Source: Paenibacillus sp. oral taxon 786 str. D14
Lineage (GTDB): Bacteria > Bacillota > Bacilli > Paenibacillales > Paenibacillaceae
Length of the DNA: 27,746 bases
Assembly (NCBI RefSeq): GCF_000159955.1
Contig: NZ_GG695994.1
Coordinates: 3,895-31,640, forward strand
Direction: 5' to 3'
Part shown: positions 14,860 through 22,449 of the stretch, in pieces
How the letters are laid out: every line of letters starts with the position of its first letter
Numbering within the stretch: position 1 is the first letter of the stretch
Notes under the pieces: model-generated
What the model was told of the DNA's origin: nothing
The model's database searches: none
The model's input: the letters and a program-made list of their open reading frames with translations, nothing else
Made by a program: the position numbers and the translations under genes

Positions 14860-15222
14860 ATGCATTTTCTGGGACACGTCGTGCGATTCATCGTCTCCGC
14901 CTTAGTTATGCTGGTTGTGGGATGGCTTGTACCGCAATTCAGCATCGGTGGATTCGGCAGCGCCTTACTTCTCGCCTTGGTCATCGCCCTGTTGGGTTGG
15001 GCCATTGAAGGCATTTTCGGAACGAAGGTTACCCCGTTCGGGCGAGGAATCGTCGGTTTTCTTACGAGTGCACTCGTGATCTGGCTTGCCCAGTTCATCA
15101 TTTCCGGCGTTTCCGTCTCTGTGATCGGTGCATTACTTGCTGCATTGGTCATCGGGATTATTGACCTGTTCATCCCTGTCGCAACTCCCTTTAACGCTGC
15201 CAAAGACAAAAACAATCGTTAA
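14860..15222 (+). CDS. Phage holin family 4 / YvlD-like membrane protein
   Basis: A 120-residue protein with four hydrophobic helices and a short charged tail (KDKNNR). It matches the YvlD type of the holin-4 superfamily, with small residues around GWLVPQF, GWAIEGIFG and FGRGIVGFL. Despite the family name, these chromosomal proteins are not known lysis proteins; in B. subtilis yvlD belongs to an envelope-stress (sigma-W) operon. The ATG at 14860 follows AAAGGAGG. I could not place a good ECF or sigma-A promoter. It stands alone between mutS2 and a lipoprotein gene. Confidence 0.8.
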   Translation: MHFLGHVVRFIVSALVMLVVGWLVPQFSIGGFGSALLLALVIALLGWAIEGIFGTKVTPFGRGIVGFLTSALVIWLAQFIISGVSVSVIGALLAALVIGIIDLFIPVATPFNAAKDKNNR

Positions 15223-15239
15223 TGGCTGTGTTCAGGGCT

Positions 15240-15291
15240 AAGAGGCCTTCCTCCGCAAGTGATCCATTCACTGCGGAAGGAACGGCCTCTT
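15240..15291. terminator. Long hairpin after the YvlD-like gene
   Basis: AAGAGGCC/GGCCTCTT arms continue as TTCC, CCGCA and GTG pairs toward the loop. Neither strand has a strong T run after it (plus strand TTGACTT), so termination is likely but not certain. Confidence 0.55.
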
Positions 15292-15408
15292 GACTTATAA
15301 CTGAAGGAAGTTCAACAATTCTTCAAACCTTAAACCACCCACCCTCTGCAAAATACGGTATGATATTCTTAAAATTGCCACAAATATACTGTATCGCGAG
15401 GGATTATT

Positions 15409-15786
15409 GTGAAGAAAAGCATAGCCATCGTTGCAACTTCCGTACTCTTGTTACTTGTTACCGCTTGCAGCGGCAGCAAAGCGGCTGAGAACAGCAGTGC
15501 CGCCGGGAATAATATCCAACCGGAAGCGGAACTGGTCATTGAAGCCAGCAACTATCAATTCGATCAAGCCGAATACCATTTGAAGAAAGATGTTCCGGTC
15601 AAAATCGTTTTCAAGAACGCCTCCGGTAATCACGGCATTCTCGTGCCCGGTTTAAAGCTGCAGCTGGACCGCAAGAACGACTCCGCCGTGATCGTGCCAA
15701 CCGAAGCCGGTGAGTTCGAAGTGGCCTGCTCGGTGATGTGCGGTTCCGGCCACAGCGCCATGATCTCCAAAATTATCGTTGAATAA
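15409..15786 (+). CDS. Stand-alone CuA/cupredoxin lipoprotein
   Basis: The 125-residue protein has a lipoprotein signal (basic start, hydrophobic run, LVTAC with lipid-attached C20), a low-complexity linker (21-38) and one cupredoxin domain. The ligands of a binuclear CuA site as in cytochrome oxidase subunit II are all present: H75 in GNHGILVPG, then C107, C111, H115 and M118 in the order CxxxCxxxHxxM. There is no membrane hairpin and no oxidase gene nearby. It may be an extracellular electron carrier or copper-handling protein anchored to the membrane. The GTG at 15409 has GAGGGA 7 nt upstream. Confidence 0.82.
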   Translation: MKKSIAIVATSVLLLLVTACSGSKAAENSSAAGNNIQPEAELVIEASNYQFDQAEYHLKKDVPVKIVFKNASGNHGILVPGLKLQLDRKNDSAVIVPTEAGEFEVACSVMCGSGHSAMISKIIVE

Positions 15787-15795
15787 ACGCATGTA

Positions 15796-15830
15796 GCAAG
15801 AGCCCGCAGCGCACAGCCGCGGGCTCTTGC
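15796..15830 (+). terminator. Terminator between convergent genes
   Basis: GCAAGAGCCCGC and GCGGGCTCTTGC form a perfect 12-bp stem, followed on the plus strand by TCTCATT. It probably serves the cupredoxin gene and may stop the opposing zapA transcript. Confidence 0.65.
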
Positions 15831-15865
15831 TCTCATTGAATCGCATCAAAGCGATCCTCTCGCCA

Positions 15866-17401
15866 TTAACTTTGATCCTGCTCCAGCAATTCAATCCATT
15901 CGTTAAATTCCGATTGAAGCTTGGCATAGTCGTCCTTCAGCCGCTGGTACTCTTCTTCCCGTTCGGCCTGCCGCTCCTGCTCCTTCTCCCGCTCCAGCTG
16001 CAACAGCCTGAATTGATGGGAAATAACCTCGTAACTATCCGTAACCTCCTGCAGCTGCTCCGCAAGCTTGCGTTTCTCTTCCTCCAACGCCTCGAAGTCG
16101 CTCGCCATGGTGATGACGCGTTCGCTGCCGGCTGCGCTTTCCTGCTGCCATTCCTCCAGCTTCCGCTGCAACTCGGCTTCCTTCTCGCGCCAAGAGCTCA
16201 GCTCACGTTCCGCCGAGGCCCACTGCTTACGCCACTCCTGCTCCCGCTGCTCCGCAGCCTCGCGGTAGCTCGCCAGCTCGGCGGCCAGCTGCGCCGCCAA
16301 TTTGCGGCTGTCCTCAAGCTCCTGCAACCGCAGATTCAGCTCGTCCCGCTCTTGCTCCAGCTGCCGTTTCTCTTCTCCGGCTGCCTGCGCCTCAAGAAGC
16401 GCTTGTTCCCGCTCCTTGGCAGCCCGCTCCAACCGGGAGCGCAGCGAATCCAACTCGGCGGCCAGCGCCGACGCCTTGTCCCGCTCGGCCTGCAGCTCGC
16501 CGTTTGCTTGCTCCAACCGGCTCACTTCGGCGGCCAACTGCTCGCTCTTATCGGAAGCCTCGAGCAAGCTGATCTCCAGGCGGCTGATTTCCTCGCTGCG
16601 CTTCTCGGCCAGCTTCTGCCACGACTTCTCACTTTGCTGCGCTGCTGAAACTTCGGCTCGGAGCTTGTCCTCCCGCTGCTTGCCTTCCTGCAGCCGCTGT
16701 TCCAGCTGCTTTGCCTCCGCTTGCGCGGCTTGAAGCGTGCTCTGGAGCTGCTTCGTCTGCTCCTGCAGCTTCACGCTTTGCTGCTGCGCCCGTTGCTCGG
16801 CCGCTTTGGCTTCTTGCTCCCGCCGCTGCAGCTCGCTCACCTGCTTCTGCAGCTTCGCGGCCTCCTCTTTCTCCCGCGCCGTCTGCTGTTCGGCTTGGCG
16901 CAGCTTGGATTGCAGCTGCGAGTTGCTGCCGCGCTGCTCAGCCAGCTGCCGCTCCAGCTCTTGTACCCGGCTGCGAAGCTTGCGCGCCTCCTCCTCCTGC
17001 CCCAGCAGGGAGGCTTCCAGCTTCTCCGCTTGCCCGGCAAGCTGACGCTTCTCGTTCTTCAGCTGCTGCTGTTCCTCCTGCAGCGCCTTATACATGCTCT
17101 CCTGCTTGGCATGTAAATCCTGCAGCACTGAGTTCTCCTGAAGCAGGACCGTTTTCTCCTGCTTGGCATTCTGCAGTTCGTTCTGCAGCTGATCTACCCG
17201 GATCGCTTCCTCCGCCATGCGCACGGCTGCCAACACAGCCAGCCGCGGCGTGTCCAGATGGGGATAGGCCTGGGCGATGCTGCGCATATGCTCATCCACC
17301 CGGCGCGCGACTTGCTTCATATATTCCGCGCTGCTTCCAACGATTTTATAAGAAGTTCCGTAAATTTCTACGTTTACGCTAATTCGGCCTTGGTTACTCA
17401 A
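15866..17401 (-). CDS. ZapA-type protein with a very long coiled-coil extension
   Basis: The 511-residue protein begins with a ZapA domain (about 4-80: VNVEIYGTSYKIVGSSAEYM, then VARRVDEHM and LAVLAAVRMAEE), the FtsZ-ring stabiliser normally complete in about 85-100 residues. It continues as an almost unbroken coiled coil to the C-terminus, extremely rich in Gln, Glu, Lys/Arg, Ala and Leu (about 75-505). ZapA tetramers crosslink FtsZ filaments; an attached rod could act as a spacer or recruit other proteins, which is inference. The start is TTG at 17401, 9 nt after AAGGAGG. The position downstream of pheT matches zapA (yshA) in B. subtilis. Confidence 0.82.
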   Translation of the reverse strand: MSNQGRISVNVEIYGTSYKIVGSSAEYMKQVARRVDEHMRSIAQAYPHLDTPRLAVLAAVRMAEEAIRVDQLQNELQNAKQEKTVLLQENSVLQDLHAKQESMYKALQEEQQQLKNEKRQLAGQAEKLEASLLGQEEEARKLRSRVQELERQLAEQRGSNSQLQSKLRQAEQQTAREKEEAAKLQKQVSELQRREQEAKAAEQRAQQQSVKLQEQTKQLQSTLQAAQAEAKQLEQRLQEGKQREDKLRAEVSAAQQSEKSWQKLAEKRSEEISRLEISLLEASDKSEQLAAEVSRLEQANGELQAERDKASALAAELDSLRSRLERAAKEREQALLEAQAAGEEKRQLEQERDELNLRLQELEDSRKLAAQLAAELASYREAAEQREQEWRKQWASAERELSSWREKEAELQRKLEEWQQESAAGSERVITMASDFEALEEEKRKLAEQLQEVTDSYEVISHQFRLLQLEREKEQERQAEREEEYQRLKDDYAKLQSEFNEWIELLEQDQS

Positions 17402-17458
17402 CGTTATGTGCCTCCTTCGGTCCTGTAAGTCGTCTCTTAGATGCGGATAATTGCACGA

Positions 17459-17503
17459 AAGTCACATCGAATCGGTCGTTCTACAAATGATTCGATGTGA
17501 CTT
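17459..17503 (-). terminator. Hairpin between pheT and zapA
   Basis: AAGTCACATCGAATC and GATTCGATGTGACTT form a perfect 15-bp stem around a 15-nt loop. The following T run is short on the minus strand (TTTCGTG), so it may be a weak terminator or a processing or stability element. Confidence 0.55.
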
Positions 17504-17516
17504 CGTCCAATTCCTG

Positions 17517-19958
17517 CTATTTTCTAAGCTCCGCCGCAAAAGTTTGCGACAGCCCTTCGACCACCCGGTCGTGTACTGCGGCAACTTCCTCGTCCGTCAG
17601 AGTCCGTTCCATATGGCGATATACCAGCGATAAAGCTACGCTCTTCTTGCCTTCGCCTAGCTTGGCACCCGTAAATACGTCGAATACCTCCACCGATTCC
17701 AGCAGCTCGCCGGCCTTTTCACGGATCACGCCGATTAACGCGCCCGCTTCCACATCGGAGTTCACGACAACAGCGATATCGCGCTGCATCGCCGGATAAC
17801 GCGGCAGCTCTTGGTAAACGTAAGCTTCGCCCGCATAGCGGTACAGCGGTTCAAGCAGCAGCTCGGCAACATACGTATCATCCAGATCCAGCTCCCGCTG
17901 CAGCTCCGGATGAAGCTGACCCAGCGTACCGATCCGTTCCTTGCCGGACGTGCCGTTCAGGAAGATGGAAGCCGAACGTCCAGGATGGAAGCCTTGCGGC
18001 CCATCCGCTTCATACGTCATCCGTTCAGCAACCCCCAAGTATTCGAACAGGCTCTCCAACGCACCTTTGAGATCAAAGAAATCCACCTTCTCCGCCGGAG
18101 CGTTCCAGCGTTTTTCTGCCCGTTCGCCGGCCAGCAGCAAGGACAGCACCGGCAGCTCGCTTGGCTGCTTGGTCAGCTTCTCCTCCTTGGTGCGGAAGAC
18201 GCTGCCGATTTCAAACAATGCCAGATTGTCCTGCTTGCGATTGCGGTTGTAAACGGCGATGTCGATCATTCCCGGCAGCAGGCTGCCGCGCAGCACGCTG
18301 CGGTCCTCGCTCATCGGCATGGCCAGGCGGATCTCCCGATCCCCTTCCCCCAGCTGCGGGAACTTCGCGCTTGCCCCTTCCCGGATGAAGGAGTAACCCA
18401 TCACTTCCTGCCAGCCGCCATGAGTGAGCAGTTGGCGGATCGTGCGGCGCAGCGCCTGCGGTTTCGTATAGCCGCCGACTGTCGTTACCCCTTCGATCAT
18501 CGTTGCCTCGATGTTGTCGTAACCGTAGAGCCGCGCCACCTCTTCGATCAAATCCACGTCGCGCGTAATGTCGCCGCGGCGCGTCGGCACGCGAACTTCG
18601 ATGACCTCCTCCGAGCCGGCACATTCGAAGCGGAGACGTCCCAGAATCGTTTTCGCCTCCAGCGAGGAAATGTTCGTGCCCAGGTAATCGTTCAGCTTCT
18701 GAAGCGACAGGGCGATCACTTTCTCTTCCTGCTCTTGATGAACGATCTCCACGATCCCTTCAGCCACTTGGCCGCCAGCATAGGCTGCCATCAGCGAGGC
18801 CGCGCGATTCAGCGCCGGGATGACGGAAGCCGGATCCACCTCTTTCTCGAACCGCTGCGAAGCCTCCGAGCGAAGCCCCAGCGTCCGCGACGTGCGGCGG
18901 ACGCTGGCGCCGGCAAATTTCGCCGACTCCAGCACAAGGTTAACCGTTTGATCGGTCACTTCTGTATCGAGTCCGCCCATGACGCCCGCCAAAGCCACCG
19001 GACGATCTTCACCATCCACGATCAATAGTGCGCCGGCTTCCAGCTCACGCTCCTGACCGTCCAGTGTCACCAGCTTCTCGCCAGCTTTGGCTTGGCGCAC
19101 GCCCAGCATGCCGCCGGCGATCTTGTCAGCATCAAATGCATGCAACGGCTGCCCGTACTCCAGCATCACGTAGTTGGTGATGTCGACGATATTGCTGATC
19201 GGGCGAATCCCCGCTGCCATCAGCCGGTTTTGCATCCACAACGGCGATGGGCCGACCTTGACATCGGCGATGTAACGTACCGCATACCGGCTGCACAGCT
19301 CAGGTGCGTCGATCTTAACCTGAATCCGTTCCTTGGCCAGTACGCCAGAGGAGGCAAGCTCAGGCTGCGGCAGCTTTACTTCGCGGTTCAAAATCGCGCC
19401 TACCTCATAAGCAGCCCCGATCATGCTCAGGCAATCCGACCGGTTAGGCGTCAGGTCGAAGTCCAGCACCTTGTCGTCCAGCCCCAGCAGTTGGGTAATC
19501 GGTGTGCCGATCTCCACTTCTTCAGGCAATACGAGAATGCCTTCCTGCTGTTCCTTCGGCAGCAGCTTGTCGTTGAGGCCAAGCTCTTTGGCCGAACAGA
19601 TCATCCCTTGCGACAAGACGCCGCGCAGCTTGGCTTTCTTGATCTCCAGCCCGCCCGGCAGCTTGGCGCCTACGAGCGCAACCGGTACCTTCTGGCCGGC
19701 CGCCACGTTTTTCGCGCCGCATACGATTTGCAGATCCTCTCCCTGCCCCGCGTCAACGACGCAAATGTTCAGCTTGTCAGCGTCAGGATGCTTTTCTTTG
19801 CTTTTGACAAAACCAACCACAACGTTCGAAACGCCTTGATTGCGGTTTTCGATCGAATCGATTTCAATCCCGGACCGGGTGATTTGCTCCGCCAGCTCTT
19901 CAACATTTACCCCATCCAGCGAAATATAGTCAGACAACCATTCGGTTGATACTTTCAT
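17517..19958 (-). CDS. Phenylalanine--tRNA ligase beta subunit
   Basis: The 813-residue protein has the full bacterial PheT order: a tRNA-binding (OB-fold) domain at about 40-150, B3/B4 editing domain at about 210-390, B5 DNA-binding-like domain at about 405-475, a catalytic-like core, and the FDX-ACB anticodon-binding domain over the last 95 residues (YRYAGEAYVYQELPRYPAMQ onward). Together with PheS it forms the (alpha-beta)2 enzyme that charges tRNA-Phe and clears mischarged Tyr. The ATG at 19958 follows GAGGGAAGGG and the gene lies 29 bp after pheS. Confidence 0.97.
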   Translation of the reverse strand: MKVSTEWLSDYISLDGVNVEELAEQITRSGIEIDSIENRNQGVSNVVVGFVKSKEKHPDADKLNICVVDAGQGEDLQIVCGAKNVAAGQKVPVALVGAKLPGGLEIKKAKLRGVLSQGMICSAKELGLNDKLLPKEQQEGILVLPEEVEIGTPITQLLGLDDKVLDFDLTPNRSDCLSMIGAAYEVGAILNREVKLPQPELASSGVLAKERIQVKIDAPELCSRYAVRYIADVKVGPSPLWMQNRLMAAGIRPISNIVDITNYVMLEYGQPLHAFDADKIAGGMLGVRQAKAGEKLVTLDGQERELEAGALLIVDGEDRPVALAGVMGGLDTEVTDQTVNLVLESAKFAGASVRRTSRTLGLRSEASQRFEKEVDPASVIPALNRAASLMAAYAGGQVAEGIVEIVHQEQEEKVIALSLQKLNDYLGTNISSLEAKTILGRLRFECAGSEEVIEVRVPTRRGDITRDVDLIEEVARLYGYDNIEATMIEGVTTVGGYTKPQALRRTIRQLLTHGGWQEVMGYSFIREGASAKFPQLGEGDREIRLAMPMSEDRSVLRGSLLPGMIDIAVYNRNRKQDNLALFEIGSVFRTKEEKLTKQPSELPVLSLLLAGERAEKRWNAPAEKVDFFDLKGALESLFEYLGVAERMTYEADGPQGFHPGRSASIFLNGTSGKERIGTLGQLHPELQRELDLDDTYVAELLLEPLYRYAGEAYVYQELPRYPAMQRDIAVVVNSDVEAGALIGVIREKAGELLESVEVFDVFTGAKLGEGKKSVALSLVYRHMERTLTDEEVAAVHDRVVEGLSQTFAAELRK

Positions 19959-19987
19959 TGTCAGTTCCCTTCCCTCTTTACGTGAAA

Positions 19988-21022
19988 TTAAACTCTGGCA
20001 AACTGCTGCAGGAAACGCAGATCGTTGTTGAAGAAGTAGCGGATATCATCAACGCCGTACTTCAGCATCGCGATCCGTTCTACACCCATCCCAAATGCGA
20101 AGCCGCTGTATTGCTCCGGATCGTAGCCGCTCATCTCCAGCACGCGCGGATGCACCATCCCGCTGCCCAGAATTTCCAGCCAGCCGGACTGTTTGCACAC
20201 CCGGCAGCCATGGCCGCCGCACTTCATACACGTTACGTCAACCTCAACGCTTGGCTCCGTGAACGGGAAGAAGCTGGGGCGCAGGCGAATTTGCGTGTTA
20301 GGTCCGAACATTTTGCGCGTGAACTCAAGCAAAGTGCCTTTCAGGTCGCTCATCCGGATGCGTTTGCCTACAACCAGCCCTTCAATTTGATGGAACTGGA
20401 ACGAGTGGGTTGCATCGTCGTCATCCCGGCGGAATACGCGTCCCGGGCAGATAATTTTGACCGGCACTTCCCCTTGCATCGCTTCCATCGTCCGCACCTG
20501 TACCGGGGACGTTTGTGTCCGCATGAGCAAATCTTCCGTCAGGTAGAAGGAATCCTGCATATCACGGGCCGGATGGTCCTTCGGCAGATTCAGCGCCTCG
20601 AAGTTGTGGTAGTCCGTTTCAACCTCAGGGCCTTCCGCAATCCGGTACCCCATGCCGATGAAAATCTCTTCGATTTCCTGAATCACCTGGTTCAGCGGAT
20701 GGATGCTCCCCTGCTTCAGCGGTCGGCCCGGCAGCGTGACGTCCACTTTCTCAGCGGCCAGCCGCGCTTCGGTTTCTTGGCGTTGGAACACCGCTTGCTT
20801 CTCTTCAATCACCGCTTCGATGGCGGCTCTGACCTCGTTGCCGATCTGACCGATCACCGGACGCTCCTCGGCGCTTAAGGACCCCATCCCGCGCAAAATT
20901 TCAGTTAATGCGCCCTTTTTGCCCAAATATTTGACCCGAAGGTCGTTCAAATGCCCGGCATCGACGGTTTCCGCCAGCTCTTTGAGCGCCTCCGCTTTTA
21001 GTGCTTCAAGACGTTCTTTCAT
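19988..21022 (-). CDS. Phenylalanine--tRNA ligase alpha subunit
   Basis: The 344-residue class II synthetase subunit has an N-terminal coiled coil (about 1-85, which holds tRNA), the catalytic core with [20 protein letters not shown], motif 2 [19 protein letters not shown] and motif 3 [14 protein letters not shown] near residue 310. It activates phenylalanine and transfers it to tRNA-Phe with PheT. The ATG at 21022 has a strong AGGAGGA 7 nt upstream. Expression is controlled by the Phe T-box leader; a MITE-like element lies between that terminator and this gene. Confidence 0.97.
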   Translation of the reverse strand: MKERLEALKAEALKELAETVDAGHLNDLRVKYLGKKGALTEILRGMGSLSAEERPVIGQIGNEVRAAIEAVIEEKQAVFQRQETEARLAAEKVDVTLPGRPLKQGSIHPLNQVIQEIEEIFIGMGYRIAEGPEVETDYHNFEALNLPKDHPARDMQDSFYLTEDLLMRTQTSPVQVRTMEAMQGEVPVKIICPGRVFRRDDDDATHSFQFHQIEGLVVGKRIRMSDLKGTLLEFTRKMFGPNTQIRLRPSFFPFTEPSVEVDVTCMKCGGHGCRVCKQSGWLEILGSGMVHPRVLEMSGYDPEQYSGFAFGMGVERIAMLKYGVDDIRYFFNNDLRFLQQFARV

Positions 21023-21102
21023 GAATAGCTCCTCCTAAAAATGTTATGAGCGCTGCTTCTCGATTCGGTTTCTTACAAAACCGTTCCGAGTCACAAGCGT
21101 CA

Positions 21103-21308
21103 GTTCAAAAAGTCAGGTTTTCAGCACCGAGAAGGTTGGATGAAGCTAGGGACTGAAAAGCGGAGCATACGTTTGGGGTACGTGAGCACCTGAAATGTTT
21201 CCGTAGGAAACATGCATCGTAAGCATACGCTTAGCCCGGCTGAATTCAAGATTCGACGTCGAATCCGCTTCATGTCCTGCTTCGTGATCAAAAGATGACT
21301 TATTGAAC
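21103..21308. mobile_element. MITE-like element between the T-box and pheS
   Basis: A 206-bp segment is bounded by inverted ends: GTTCAAAAAGTCA at 21103-21115 and TGACTTATTGAAC at 21296-21308, matching at 12 of 13 positions, each continuing inward two bases and then TTTT. Inside are a perfect 16-bp palindrome GATTCGACGTCGAATC (21250-21265) and an 8-bp hairpin ATGTTTCC/GGAAACAT (21195-21213). There is no credible gene and no obvious target duplication. The sequence feels like a repeat family of Paenibacillus-type genomes, but that is memory, not a search. Confidence 0.5.
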
Positions 21309-21319
21309 AACCTCTTAAG

Positions 21320-21656
21320 GCAAAATAAAAAGGCCTTCTCTCCCGTAAGGGACGAAAAGACCGTGGTACCACCCTTGTTAGAGCACCGCGTAAACCTCAG
21401 CCAGCCACATGGCTCGCAAGGTGCGCATTGCTCTCGCTCCAACGAAATAACGGCTCGTAACCGGTATCCCCTAATGTGCCGGGCTGCAACCATACGCCTT
21501 GCGGCGTAACGATTCGCAGCGGCAGTTCAAGGAACTGCTCCGGAGCGAACTTCGGCAGCTCCGTTTCCCTAGCGGCGCTCTCAATCTCCGGCGCCCCTTC
21601 CCTGTTGGTCGGTTCCTGCTTACTCTTCTCCATCCACGCATTTCATGTCATAATTA
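21320..21656 (-). promoter_or_regulatory. Phe T-box riboswitch leader of pheST
   Basis: The minus-strand RNA holds the T-box core GGTGGTACCAC (21373-21363) of the antiterminator, just before an intrinsic terminator. Further upstream are an AGTA-containing stem I base (GGAGAAGAGTAAGC), a GATTGAGAGCGCC distal loop, and GCCGAAGTTCGC carrying a UUC Phe codon (21549-21547) at the expected specifier position. Uncharged tRNA-Phe should pair with UUC and with the T-box bulge to permit transcription of pheS. The exact specifier loop was judged by eye; a second UUC lies nearby. Confidence 0.9.
21325..21362 (-). terminator. T-box terminator hairpin
   Basis: On the minus strand the two arms GGTCTTTTCGTCCC and GGGAGAGAAGGCC flank TTAC and are followed by TTTTTATTTT. 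It competes with the antiterminator that contains the T-box. Confidence 0.88.
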
Positions 21657-21662
21657 CCTGCT

Positions 21663-21692
21663 ATTATATGCTAAACGGACAGCCGTTGGCAA
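21663..21692 (-). promoter_or_regulatory. Sigma-A promoter of the pheST T-box
   Basis: TTGCCA (21692-21687) and TATAAT (21668-21663) are 18 bp apart on the minus strand; the start should be near 21656. The -35 overlaps TTGGCA on the plus strand, so the divergent ywbE promoter may share this position. Confidence 0.72.
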
Positions 21693-21767
21693 GTCAGCGG
21701 TGAATTATGGTATCTTAAAGTGGTTATACCAAACGCTACTCCATCACGTCAAGGAGGGACCCGCCCA

Positions 21768-21973
21768 ATGAACGGCAACGAACGCAAGAACATCAGGCCT
21801 GGCCTCACCGTGGACATCGTATTAAAAAAGATCAGCCCACCGGCAAACTAACCCGCGGCATAGTCAAGGACATTCTGACGAACTCCGCGACCCATCCGCA
21901 CGGCATTAAGGTCCGGCTACAGGACGGTCAGGTAGGCCGAGTGAAAGTGATTCATCCCGGCAAATCCGACTGA
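21768..21973 (+). CDS. YwbE family (DUF2196) protein with a -1 frame break
   Basis: The ATG at 21768, after AAGGAGG, starts a YwbE-like protein (N-I-R-P-G-L-T-V-D-I-V-L-K-K), but this frame stops at 21849 after 27 codons. The rest of the family sequence, DQPTGKLTRGIVKDILTNS and then HPHGIKVRLQDGQVGRVKVI, is intact in the -1 frame from GAT at 21830 to TGA at 21971. The switch falls exactly on AAAAAAG (21824-21830), in phase as A AAA AAG, the slippery heptamer of dnaX. The joined product would be about 68 residues, the family size. It could be programmed frameshifting, transcriptional slippage, a one-base deletion or a sequencing error. YwbE function is unknown to me. Confidence 0.72.
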
Positions 21974-21982
21974 TCCAAAGAC

Positions 21983-22228
21983 TTAGATCCGCCTTACCGG
22001 ATGCCGCAGCACGGTTTTCATCTTCTCCGGCGCGGTTTTGCGCGGGTCCGACAGATAGATTTCATGATGCTTGCGAAGGTCATCGAAATTCTCGGTTAAT
22101 CCATTCGCTTCCAGGAACGCCCTCATCCGGGCAACCGATTCCGGTTCCCGCTGCGCCAACTCGGCGGCAGTGATCGTTTTACGCTCCAGCAGCAGATAGG
22201 CGATTTCAAACAGACGGTTCATTTGCAC
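21983..22228 (-). CDS. Short chimeric ORF: HTH start joined to a GyrI-like end
   Basis: An 81-residue frame made of two unlike parts. Residues 3-28 (MNRLFEIAYLLLERKTITAAELAQR) look like the first helices of a DeoR/WYL-type helix-turn-helix regulator. Residues 29-81 resemble the C-terminal end of GyrI-like ligand-binding proteins, ending in EIYLSDPRKTAPEKMKTVLR. Neither domain is complete. The junction suggests an internal deletion that fused two neighbours in frame, or it is a genuinely short protein. It keeps a ribosome site (AAGGAGAGGG before GTG at 22228) and a good promoter. Family assignments are from remembered motifs. Confidence 0.5.
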   Translation of the reverse strand: MQMNRLFEIAYLLLERKTITAAELAQREPESVARMRAFLEANGLTENFDDLRKHHEIYLSDPRKTAPEKMKTVLRHPVRRI

Positions 22229-22252
22229 GCGTACCCTCTCCTTTTGATGACA

Positions 22253-22280
22253 AGTATACCCTACAAATAAGACATCGCAA
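22253..22280 (-). promoter_or_regulatory. Sigma-A promoter of the chimeric HTH ORF
   Basis: On the minus strand TTGCGA (22280-22275) and TATACT (22258-22253) are separated by 16 bp, ending about 25 bp before the GTG start. Confidence 0.6.
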
Positions 22281-22289
22281 TGTCATATT

Positions 22290-22352
22290 AAGAAAAACGT
22301 CTATCGACGTACATTCAAAGTAGACAGACCGCGTTTAGCGGAAGTTTTTCTT
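22290..22352. other. Nested dyads in a gene-free gap
   Basis: AAGAAAAAC (22290-22298) and GTTTTTCTT (22344-22352) would close a junction that contains ACGTC/GACGT (22297-22310) and CCGC/GCGG (22329-22341) hairpins. Just beyond, GATATCAG (22355-22362) and CTGATATC (22391-22398) form another dyad. The gap has no gene. Confidence 0.4.
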
Positions 22353-22400
22353 GCGATATCAGGATGCTAATGCCCCGAAGTTTATACTTTCTGATATCTT

Positions 22401-22432
22401 AAAAAAAGAAGAGCTCTCTAGGAGAGCCCTTC
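22401..22432 (-). terminator. Terminator of the DoxX gene
   Basis: GAAGGGCTCTC/GAGAGCTCTTC on the minus strand form a hairpin at 22432-22408 followed by seven T. Confidence 0.85.
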
Positions 22433-22449
22433 TGCTTTATGGTTGTTTG

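Noticed and set aside
14712..15215. Minus-strand 167-codon frame opposite the YvlD-like gene
   Set aside because: The plus frame encodes four clean membrane helices after AAAGGAGG; the minus frame has no such support.
21121..21633. Small minus-strand ORFs in the pheS leader
   Set aside because: They overlap the T-box RNA and the MITE-like element and break conserved RNA motifs rather than showing protein character.
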